Below, in pieces: positions 23,890 through 32,879 of a DNA stretch of 64,000 nt. Each line of letters opens with the position of its first letter. The first letter of the stretch is position 1. The position numbers and the translations under genes were made by a program. Under the pieces are notes generated by a model, which saw nothing but the letters and a program-made list of their open reading frames with translations, did no database searches and was not told the origin of the DNA. The DNA is taken from positions 1,550,001 through 1,614,000 of the forward strand of contig WUJK01000007.1 in NCBI GenBank assembly GCA_011317545.1, in the 5' to 3' direction. Source of the stretch: Coniella vitis. Lineage: Eukaryota > Ascomycota > Sordariomycetes > Diaporthales > Schizoparmaceae.

Positions 23890-25197
23890 AGTATGCAGAT
23901 AAACCTTGTCACCCTGGCTTCACCGACTCCAAGCATTGGTTAGGGAAGAGGGATGCAGAGCAGTCTTGCTTTTTCTTTTTTGCTGAGTAGACGATGAAAC
24001 AGAAGGGAGACAGGCTTCGTTCCACCCTCAAATATCTGTCAGTCAGTCTGTTAGCCATTACCTGCAGAGATTCCCACTGAGAAAACTAGGTTCAAGCAGG
24101 CCTTTTGATAAGTATTCCTGATATCAGCATTCAGTTGCTTGGACTGCCCACTAAGCCTGCTCTGCGTCGTGAGATGCTTTTGCCAGAACGCAAAACGCAC
24201 GTATACTGTCTGTGCTTTCTGAGATCCTGTATATTTTCCCCAGTTTGTTGGGGCATCCAAGCAAAAAGCCGAGAACGTTGGCATTGAGAGCACGGGGACA
24301 TGTGTTCAGCCAATCATGCAGGCTCGATGTTTGTGATAACCCATCAAGAACAGGCCCGGGATCTTTACTGTGTATACTGCCAGACTGCTGAGATTGTCTG
24401 ATAACCTGCTCTGGTTTTCTTGGACGAGTCGCCATTGGTTCTCGCGGGAGATATATCGGATTCGAGCTTCAACGGGGCCTTTTATAGTCAGGGTTATATC
24501 GTGATCTGATGAGCGGCTGGATTGTACTCGCCCTTTCGCCAGACTTCGCACAGAGAAATGGAACAAGCAGAGCCAGACAAGATGTCATCTTCCAGAGGGC
24601 CTCCTACATATACTATGTAGCTGGTGGCGACCCACAGCAGGCTTTATCGGTCGCCATGCATTGCTGATCACAAGCCATGTCAGTACGACACGACCTCGGC
24701 GAGCGGGCCAAGTGGCCCGGATCCGTCGCAAGCGGAGAATGATGACTTTGCTCGGGTGGACAGAATTCGCCGTTCTCTACTGTGGACGAGAAAAGATGCC
24801 GATTATACAGCGAGATCCATTTCCAGAAACTGCATTTTCACCCCGTCAGTATTCGCCCCACTGCCACCAGAAAGCGGAGTTTCTACTGGGTTCCTTTGCT
24901 GACCGAGATCTCATCAGCGCATGCCCGCTTACAAAAGTTGACTCGGTGCTGAATCATATTGTGGGTTGATCACGACAACGACGGCGGATCCACACTCCCC
25001 AGCACCGTCGGTTGGGATTCAATAAAAGATATATCCGGCCTTTTGTCTTTGACTTTTCTTGTAGGCCTCCTTTGCTTTGCTTGTGCTTGTGCCTTGTCTC
25101 TTGGGAGGCGTTGATTTCCTCGCCATCTTCCGTGTGTGTGCGTGTGTGTGTGTTTGTTTTCCCAGCAAGTCCACACAATTTCTGGACAGTGGCCGCC
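23890..25197. other. Divergent promoter region
   Basis: About 1.3 kb lies between the minus-strand helicase and the plus-strand MFS gene. Octamers of the TACATAGT/ACTATGTA set occur at 23885-23892 (at the helicase start) and 24612-24619. A (GT)n run at 25135-25154 lies about 45 nt upstream of the MFS start codon. No other gene is recognised. Confidence 0.45.
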
Positions 25198-26765
25198 ATG
25201 CAAGACAAGATGCCCACCGAGGCCGTCGCCGCCAGCCGATCGGGCGAAGCAGACGGCGTGGGCGACAGCGAAAAGACGGCGCAAGCAGAGGCAGCGACGC
25301 GTTTGGACCGGCGCATCGTGCGCAAGATCGACCTCCGGCTGTGCACCATTGCCGGCCTGCTGTGCGCCCTCGACCTGATCGACTCGAGCGTCATGTCCTC
25401 GGCCTCGGCCACGTCGATGCCCACGGACCTCGGCCTGACGGGTGACCGCTACGCGACGGCCATCTGGATTGTCGTGCTGGCGCAGGTCGTCTTCAAGCTG
25501 CCCGCGACGATTGCCATGCGCTTGGTCGGGCCGCCCGTCTTCTTCGCGCTGACCACGACCTTGTTTGGCTTGATTACGCTGTGCATGGCCTATGTGCAGG
25601 ACTGGCAGCAGATGATTGCCCTGCGCTTCCTCATGGGCCTGGCCATGTCTGGCATCTACCCAGGGCTGGCCTATCTCATTTCCGCCTGGTATGTGGGATC
25701 CTGATATATATATATCTTGGCTCTCGTGCTGCTCTGCTCTGCTCTTGGACCCCGTCTCACTGACCTTTTTGCTTGCTCTGCACAACGTCAAAAAGGTACA
25801 CACGCAAAGAGCAGCAACTCCGCTTCGCCTACCTACAGTCCGGCCAGGTGATTGTCGTCGCCACAGGCAGCATCGTCAACTACGGCCTCGACCTCCTCGA
25901 CGAGTCGCACGGGCTGCGCGGCTGGCAGTGGATGTTCATCGTGCAGGGCGCCATCACCATGTTCCTCGGCCTGCTCACGTACCTCTGGATGCCCGAGTTC
26001 CCCGAGACGGCCGCGCAGCGCACGCGCTGGTTCCTCAGCGCCGGCGAAACAGCGCAGGTGCTCGCCGCCATCGACGCCGACCGCCAGGACGCCGGCGCCC
26101 CCGAGCCCTTCACCTGGGCCGCCGTCCTGCGGCCCTTTGCCGACCTCAAGCTGTACGCCTTCAGCCTCCTCTTCTTCCTCCAGAACGTCGTCTCCACCGC
26201 GCTCTCGTACTTTATCCCCACCATCCTCGTCGGCATGGGCTTCACCTCGGCCGACTCCATCCTCCTCTACGCCCCGCCGTACTACTGGTCCGTCATCCCC
26301 GTGCTGCTCACCTCCGTCATCGCCGACCGCCACGCCATCCGCGGGCCCACCATCGTCTTCAACGCGCTGTGCCTGATCGCAGGCATGGCCATGCTCGGCT
26401 TCACGAGCAGCGTCGCCGTGCGCTACGCGGGCGTGCTGCTCGCCACCGGCGCCTACGTGTCCAACTGGGCCGCCATGAACGCGTGGCAGATGAACAGCGT
26501 GACGGGCCAGTGGAAGCGCGCGACGGTCGCCGCGGCCGTGAGCGGGTGCAACGCGCTGGGCGGCATTGCCGGCTCGTACATCTTCCGCGCCGCCGAGGCG
26601 CCGTGGTATCCGACGGCCGTGTGGGTCAGCATTGGGAGCCACGTGTTGATCATTGCGGTGGTCGTCCTGTGTGGCGTGCTGTTCTGGCGGGCGAACACAC
26701 GCGCGGCGAGGGGGGCCAAGGATGGCGTTATCGAGGGCGTGGAAGGGTTCAAGTATATTTATTAA
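25198..26765 (+). CDS. MFS transporter, anion:cation symporter (allantoate permease-like) family
   Basis: Two exons, 25198-25688 and 25796-26765, join in phase 2 (TG|GTATGT...AAAAG|G) to give 486 aa. A second in-frame ATG lies 12 nt downstream of the chosen start. The N-terminal cytosolic segment has DRRIVRKIDLRL, the conserved lead-in to TM1 of the Dal5/Tna1 group. The protein then shows twelve predicted spans with RFLMGLAMSGIYPG in TM4 and WMFIVQGAIT in TM6. These carriers import organic anions such as allantoate, nicotinate or related vitamins with protons at the plasma membrane; the substrate here cannot be told. The second exon is very GC-rich, which creates long spurious frames on the other strand. 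Confidence 0.88.
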
Positions 26766-27133
26766 TGGACAGACTGGGTGCTCGATGATTTGATGATTGC
26801 GATGATGGTATATGATGGGGATTTCTGCTGGAAAGGAAAAAATATTGATGTTTATAGAATAGACGGATGGTCTGGGAGAGGTTCACGAAACAGGAATACA
26901 ACCAGGTCTGGTTGGCTTTTATTGTGCTTGTTGGGAGATATAAACAGACGCAACGAGATGTAGCATTTGAAAACTATACGATGACCCCCAAAGCACTTGC
27001 GATAGGAGAAATCTTGGTGTGGCTGGGCCAACAGCGCGAAAACTTACATGAAGATTATATATCTTGACCCCCTCTGTCCAAACTTTCCCGAATCTACAAA
27101 CAAAAACACAAAAAGAAAAGAAACCCAGGACAC
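26766..27133. other. Intergenic between convergent genes
   Basis: About 370 bp separates the stop codons of the MFS gene (+) and the kinase gene (-). It should contain both 3' untranslated regions. No other feature is seen. Confidence 0.5.
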
Positions 27134-29416
27134 TCACACAAACTTGCAACGGATGCTCTTCAACAGTCCAGCCTTCCTCAGCTCCTCAGCCCGCTGGATA
27201 CTCTGCTGAATCTGCTGAATCTGCGCCTCGCCCTCAAACCCTTCCTCGACCTCGTCCTCGCCGCGTCGTTGCCCACGATCCCTTCTTCCCCGCAGAAGGG
27301 CACCGAGCCGCCGCACATACGACGTAGAAGAGGACGGACGCGCGCGGGTGGCAGACGCGGGAGACGAGGGAGACGACGACGACGACGGCGACGGCGACAA
27401 AGAGCGCAACGAAGGTGGTGGGGAGAAGAATGACCTGGCAGCCTCCGCGCGCGCTTGCACGACCCCAGCCTCAGCGTCTGCGCGCCCTGCGAGGAAGAGG
27501 CGCGCTGCGTCTTCTCCGCGGGCACGGGGGATGTAGCCTGTGGTGGGAGGGAGGGTGGCGATGGCTCGGTTTGGGATAAGGGGCAGGGGCGGCTGAGCCG
27601 GGGAGCGGCTCAACTGGATCTCGGTGATGTCCTGTCCTTCGCTTAGAGGAATGGAGATTGTGTTGATGTGGATGAACTCGCCCGAATCATCGCTCAGACG
27701 AGGCATCGTTGCTGGTTTGTGCTCTTCCTCTTTGGTGGCAGGCCTTGGAATTCCTTCTTCACCCGTCCTGGATCCAGGTGAGTACGCACTCGCGCCCATC
27801 AAGCACACCGGGGGCGACAAAGAAGCCCGCGATAGGAGCTCCCATTCTCTGCCCTCGCCAGCAGGGTCTTCACCCTCGTCGTCGTCGTCACAACGTCGAC
27901 CACACTGGCGCATCTTCACCAGCGACCGCACCCCAGCCGCAACCGACGCCGCATCACACACATTCACCACAGCGTACGGGCCCGTCGCGCCCAGCCCCTG
28001 CGCGTCAGCCGTGATCCGCGCCGCCTCCTCTGTCGCAAACGTCAAAGGCCGCAGAGACCGGCCGTCCCGCGCAAACGGGCTGACGCTCGGCATGGACTGT
28101 GCCCAGGAAGCGAGCGCGCGCTTGACTTGCTGGCCGCCGTCTTCTTGTAGCTGCTGCGAAAGAAGGGCAGCAGCGCGAGCGATTTCGTGGGAAATGTCTG
28201 GCCGTGGGGCGCGGGCTCTGTCCTCGCGGCCCTTTTCGAGGAGCGCTTCGAGGAGGGAGAGGACGGCGTCGTATTGGTGCTGCGTGTCGCTGGGGGCTTC
28301 GTGTTCGCCCTTCTCGTCGTTCACGTCATCGTCGTCCGTGGCTGGCTCGATGATCACCTGCAGGAGGCGGTAGAGCGTCTCGGCAAAGTGGGCAAAGTCA
28401 AGCGGCATCCGGTCCTGCGGGTTCTGGAAGGCGACATAGTCGGCAGGCGGAGAGGACAAGTTTGCCACTTCACTCGCGCTGTCGTTGAAGCTTGGGATGA
28501 ACAGCGTGCGGTCATTCCACGTTGCTTCATGCGGCGGCTCCAGACGCGAGTATCCAAAGTCTCCAATGACAGGCTGCAGGCTGCCTTGCTCGTCCCACTC
28601 GAGAAAGATGTTGCGGCAGTTGAGGTCGCAGTGGAAGATGGCCATGCCGTTCTCGGTGCCAGTTTCACTGTTCAGCCACTGCACCGCGCAGAGGACCTGG
28701 TGCATGAAATGGAGAATGAGCGCCGCGGGAAGCTGCTTGTCCTTGGCGAGCAACGTGAGCAGGTCTTTGAGGGTGCCTGCGCCGTCGCAGTATGTCCAGA
28801 AACTCTCACGAAAAAAAGACTTACCTTGCTTCGTCTCGTCGCTGCTGTTGTTCTCGCGGTTTCCAGTCGGGATATTGGCAAATGAGAGCAACTCGGCGAA
28901 CCGAGGCACATGTCGTTGTTCTGGAGCACCACGACGACGCACAAACTCATTGCGCTTAAGATAAATGGCCTGCGCGATCTTGCATTCTCTATCCGGACGA
29001 CTCGCTCGTGTTGCATTGACGGGCTCTTTGGAACGCTTACGGACGACAAACTGCCTCGAGCCGCCGTCACCAAAGCGTTGGCAGAGCTGGACAATGGACT
29101 GGTTACCTGCTGGGAGGTTCTTGACAAAGAGGTATTTGGTTTGCTCTGCGTCAATCGTGAGAATGGCCCAATCTCGGCCAACACTGTCCTGGCCTCGCTG
29201 GTGGGAGATGGGGCTGGTTGCGCGAGGCGAGAGCGAATCGCTTCCCCGGGAGCTAACCAATTCGTCAGTGTCGGCGGCATTGCTGGTGGAGGCTGGGTCA
29301 GGTGAAGGGAAGCCGGCCCAAGGTATATGGTTGGGGTGAGGCCAGTCGTGGACAGGCAGAGAAGACTCACCGCCATCGTCAGCAGTCCGGCGAACGGGGC
29401 TGCTGGATGCTGTCAT
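27134..29416 (-). CDS. Atypical serine/threonine protein kinase-like protein
   Basis: A single exon of 760 aa is modelled from the Met at 29416 (MTASSSPVRR). The open frame extends a further 69 codons to 29623, but that part looks like leader. After a low-complexity N-terminus a kinase fold begins near residue 90. The catalytic loop is HCDLNCRN at about residue 262, so the HRD arginine is replaced by Cys and the following Lys by Asn, while the catalytic Asp and metal-binding Asn are kept. DFG is present at about residue 286 (GDFGYSR). The region after about residue 450 is disordered and ends in a basic helix. Substrates and pathway are unknown. The missing HRD Arg and catalytic-loop Lys raise the possibility of weak or altered activity. 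Confidence 0.75.
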   Translation of the reverse strand: MTASSSPVRRTADDGGESSLPVHDWPHPNHIPWAGFPSPDPASTSNAADTDELVSSRGSDSLSPRATSPISHQRGQDSVGRDWAILTIDAEQTKYLFVKNLPAGNQSIVQLCQRFGDGGSRQFVVRKRSKEPVNATRASRPDRECKIAQAIYLKRNEFVRRRGAPEQRHVPRFAELLSFANIPTGNRENNSSDETKQGKSFFRESFWTYCDGAGTLKDLLTLLAKDKQLPAALILHFMHQVLCAVQWLNSETGTENGMAIFHCDLNCRNIFLEWDEQGSLQPVIGDFGYSRLEPPHEATWNDRTLFIPSFNDSASEVANLSSPPADYVAFQNPQDRMPLDFAHFAETLYRLLQVIIEPATDDDDVNDEKGEHEAPSDTQHQYDAVLSLLEALLEKGREDRARAPRPDISHEIARAAALLSQQLQEDGGQQVKRALASWAQSMPSVSPFARDGRSLRPLTFATEEAARITADAQGLGATGPYAVVNVCDAASVAAGVRSLVKMRQCGRRCDDDDEGEDPAGEGREWELLSRASLSPPVCLMGASAYSPGSRTGEEGIPRPATKEEEHKPATMPRLSDDSGEFIHINTISIPLSEGQDITEIQLSRSPAQPPLPLIPNRAIATLPPTTGYIPRARGEDAARLFLAGRADAEAGVVQARAEAARSFFSPPPSLRSLSPSPSSSSSPSSPASATRARPSSSTSYVRRLGALLRGRRDRGQRRGEDEVEEGFEGEAQIQQIQQSIQRAEELRKAGLLKSIRCKFV

Positions 29417-29623
29417 GGTGCCCTCTTCAGAAACCCTCCCCGTCTTCTGCCTCAAAAATGGTATCCTTGGTTCGCAGCCAAGACTGATTGCCTGGGAAAT
29501 GAGAAGTGCACGCTGTTCAAGTGCTGAATATGCAAAAAATAGTGAAGAAGCGCAAGACACGGGAAGGAGACGGCGAGGGTATTTAAACCTTGAGAAATCA
29601 ATCCGTCCTGCAACCGAATCCAT

Positions 29624-29947
29624 CCTGCGTGATCGATTCCCAAAGAGCAGTCTCTGACCATGGGCATTGTCACATTGTTATCCTTTCATCAGGATAGAAT
29701 GGTAAATGGTTCGTTCGGATGCTCTTTCTCCTCTTTGACTACATGCATTACAATCGCATTGTCCAGGGAGGACGGTGGTGAAAGGGTCGGGGAGTCGAGC
29801 ACAAAGAAGTCTTTTTTTTCGATTCTTGTCTATGGGTATCTCAAAAGTGAAAGAAGTCGGTCATCAGCGTAGTCGTCTTGTCTCGCAGTGCTTGTAAAAC
29901 ACTCCATCTTGTTGGTTGCCATGCACAGCTCCCGTTCGCGCCAGTCA
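29624..29947. other. Short intergenic gap
   Basis: About 320 bp lies between the kinase leader and the Arp6 stop codon. No feature is recognised beyond the likely kinase promoter. Confidence 0.5.
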
Positions 29948-31346
29948 TCAATCAACACCCAAGCCGGCTGCGAATTTTCTGGCCACCCAGGCAGCGCCAT
30001 GCTCCTCGTACTCTTGCTTCGTGACAGCTAACCTCTCCACGTGCTCGTGACGCGCGAATTTGGCAGCGCCCCGCCACGTCGCACACGTAGAATTGACAGG
30101 TCGAGCCACTCTCACGGTACAGTCGTCGGGCACGCGCGCCACTATTTCCCGCTGGAGGCGCTGGATGAAGCCGTCAAACTGCGTGTTGCCGCCAACCACC
30201 AGTATATTCGCCAAAAGACCCGGCCACAGCCCCTCGGGTAGCACCTGCAAAGACTGATACACCAGATCGGGCAAACCGGGTGTTGGCATGCCTATGTCCG
30301 AGGGGTGGAAGAGTATCTCTGGGATGACAAAACGCTCATTGCGCAGCGTCAAAACATCCTCATTCGAAGCAGCCGCGGCAAGCCTGCGCTGTTTGGCCGT
30401 GGACGTGGCGTCGTACTCGCGCACAATCCCCTCTGTCCGTGTGTGGAAGTCTGGAAGCACGTAATCCTTGGCGATGCCCGCCCCCGTCCAATATGGCTCT
30501 CTCCGCTCGCCGCGTGTGCCCTTCCATGTCTTGTCGAGGTCGCCCTTGAAGTCTAACGAGACGTAGCATGTCTTTTCCTTGATTTCGTTGACAATGTGTG
30601 TTTCGTTGCGCATGTCGTAGTGGCGGAGGGAGAGGAGGCGCGTGAGGTAGTTTGTGAGGAGCTTGCCGCCGACGTCGAGCCTGCGGATGGCCGATTGCAG
30701 AGGGCGGCCTTGAAAAATGGGCGTGATTGTCGTGAAGGAGTAGCCCGAGTCGATGAGCAGCATGAGCTCGACGGGTAGCTGCGTGGAGGAGCTATCGTGG
30801 CCCGGGGTGCGGAAGGTGGTCTGGATGTCTTCGTATGCGTTGAACGCGGGTGCTACGGAAGATGGATCGTCTCAGTTTGGGCTTCTGCTGAACATGTACA
30901 GCGCAATGCGTACCTATTCCTCTGTAGTAGCTGGCAAACCCAAACTCTTCAAACACCATCTGATCGCAGTTCGCCTGCAGAGCGGGCAGGGCGTTGGGCT
31001 GCTCCGTCAGGACGAGCCGTGTCTCGGCAGGGTCGCACTTTTGGGGCGCGTCCTTGTTGAAGAACTCGTGATCCCAAATCTCTCTTTGGGTCTCCCAGTT
31101 GACTAGATAGCCCTTTTCGACCGGTCTGCGAAAGGCAATATCGCCATAGTCCTTGCAGTGGGCGAGGTCTGACGCGACATATGTCTTGCGGGAGCGGTCG
31201 CGGGCGATGCAGTTGGGGATGACGCGTGGGTCGTCGATGGTGTCAGCAGTCACGTAGCCGGCCTTTATGGTATGGGCGCCGTTGTCGAGGACGAGGGTGC
31301 GCGAGGGGGGCGGTGGAGGCGCTGGCTTGGAGCGGCGGGGAGCCAT
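29948..31346 (-). CDS. arp6: Actin-related protein 6 (SWR1 complex subunit)
   Basis: Two exons, 31346-30914 and 30852-29948, join in phase 1 to 445 aa, the expected Arp6 length. The N-terminus after a short Pro-rich leader is LVLDNGAHTIKAGY, the actin-fold phosphate loop. Arp6 hallmarks follow: IPNCIARDRSRKTYV, FRRPVEKGYLVNWE, TEQPNALPALQ and QMVFEEFGFASYYR, and in exon 2 LLIDSGYSFTTI and NILVVGGNTQFDGF. Arp6 is a nuclear subunit of the SWR1 remodeller, which deposits histone H2A.Z. A CAC/GTG triplet run lies immediately upstream of the start and is not part of the protein. The family assignment is strong because the RRPVEKGYLVNWE segment separates Arp6 from other actin-related proteins. Confidence 0.95.
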
Positions 31347-32424
31347 GTTGTGGTGGTGGTGGTGGTGGTGGTGGTGGTGGTGACAAAAAGGGACAAACGA
31401 GGCTGAGGCAGACGAGCGATGGCAGAAGGGCCTTTGACAAAGACTTTTGGCAGCCTCATGACCCCTGCTCAGTTGCTGGTGGGGGTCGTGGGCCTCAGAC
31501 CCCGGTCCCTGCCTTACAGCTAGTCCCCCCGGCTGCCCCGCAATGGTGTGCCAAGACAGCCGCACGGGCCATGTGCATCATGCATGCATAAGTGGGGTTC
31601 GTCCGCTTTCGGCAACTGACCATCGACCCCAGTCTGCCAGTGTGGAAAGAGGCTTTGATTTGCTCATCAAGCGACCAGTCTGGGTTGAAACACGTACAAA
31701 TCGGTATAAGAATAGCGGGCTTGCGGTTGATCAGGTTGTAGCACTGGCCTTGTACAGTCTGGATATGAGAAGCAATAAGCAGAGAGTCCAGTCCAGTCCA
31801 GCCAGCAATACATGCCTCTGCAGTACTGGAGCCGAATATCTGCTGTTTCTGATATGACCTCGCATGATGAGATGCTACTACTAGTCAGCCCAAGAAGCCA
31901 ACCAGTCAGTCTGGCCTCTCCCCCCCAAGAACAGTGTCAGATGCTTGCTCATGCCACTGGCGAACCGGGTGGTTCCATGACGTCCCATCCCATCATCTCA
32001 TTGATGTCATTGCTTATGCCCGTTCAGTCTGGCTGTGGGCAAACACGCCCCGTTATCACCGTACACATACAAGCACAGTATAGATTGGATCAAGGTTCTG
32101 CTATGCAAGCCGTGCCGTCCATAGAAGGTCTACATGGTAATCATTATTCGACCCCAAGTCGGTCATCGTACCGACTGCCGGTAGCCTCGATCCGTGGGCC
32201 ATTGACCGATATCCATCCAGCATTTCTGCCCAACCGGGAGGCACGGATGGATGGGACGGATGGGATGCAGGAGAGGTATAAGTAGCCCTCATTGTCTCTG
32301 GGGGCTGGGTCTGGCTTCCTCTTCTCGGCCACCGCAGCTCAACTTCACTGCCAGACAACAGCTTTGTCCTGCCATTCAGAACTGTACTTGTATTCAAACC
32401 GTTGCAACAAGCAAATCCACCACC
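31347..32424. other. Divergent promoter region between Arp6 and metallothionein genes
   Basis: About 1.1 kb. A (GTG)n/(CAC)n triplet run at about 31351-31381 abuts the Arp6 start. Toward the metallothionein gene is a clear TATAAGTA box at 32277-32284. No other gene is recognised; overlapping frames on both strands have no domain features. Confidence 0.5.
32277..32284 (+). promoter_or_regulatory. TATA box of the metallothionein gene
   Basis: TATAAGTA lies about 140 nt upstream of the metallothionein start codon in a GC-rich setting, which is a suitable distance for a highly inducible fungal gene. Confidence 0.6.
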
Positions 32425-32611
32425 ATGCCTCCAGCACAATGTGGTTGCACGACTTGCACGTGCTCCAACTGTGGCGCTGACTGCTCTTGCTGCGTATGTG
32501 TCTCTTGAACTCTCCTTTCGCCTCCTCCCGGCATCTCCTTCGTGGTACTTCTGCGGATGGTTTGGATGACGGACGATGCCACTAACCAATATACAGAAGG
32601 AGAAGCACTAA
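32425..32611 (+). CDS. Small copper-type metallothionein
   Basis: This is a 27-residue Cys-rich peptide encoded by two exons, 32425-32493 and 32597-32611. The intron begins GTATGT, has an ACTAAC branch site and ends TATACAG, and phase is kept. Eight of the first 23 residues are Cys in CxC and CxxC patterns (QCGCTTCTCSNC then CSCC), and the last exon adds only KEKH. Size and spacing fit fungal metallothioneins, which bind Cu(I) or Zn in the cytosol and buffer metal or oxidative stress. An intron that separates the last four codons occurs in other fungal metallothionein genes. It is easily missed by gene callers because of its size. Confidence 0.88.
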
Positions 32612-32879
32612 ACAACAGAGTGGTCGGGATTCTGTTGAAGGAGGAAACGCTGATACTGATGGTGTTGTTCTGGGTGGGTTAGTTATGACTGAACGAGGCT
32701 TTTCCAAGTTGTGTTAGTTGCTATTGCATCAATATGTAATTGAAACAAAACTGTCGTTATCACCGGCTACACTTGAATATGTGTAGGATCACTAAAGAAA
32801 AATATCTATCAAGTACTTGGTGGGGTATCATCTCTATCTTTATGCTCTACATACCTGAAAACCGCATCACTCCCAAAAC

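Noticed and set aside
25833..26642. Long minus-strand open frame opposite the MFS gene
   Set aside because: It is a mirror of very GC-rich coding sequence on the other strand, with repetitive Gly/Arg/Asp composition and no domain. Similar shadows opposite the laccase, quinate permease and ABC genes were also ignored.
29417..29623. 69-codon N-terminal extension of the kinase-like protein
   Set aside because: The frame is open to 29623 but the translated part has no conserved features. The Met at 29416 begins a normal low-complexity N-terminus, so the extension is treated as leader, with some doubt.
31347..31395. Poly-His tract as an N-terminal extension of Arp6
   Set aside because: The CAC run lies just upstream of the Met at 31346, which begins the normal Arp6 N-terminus. 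It is more likely a triplet repeat in the 5' leader.
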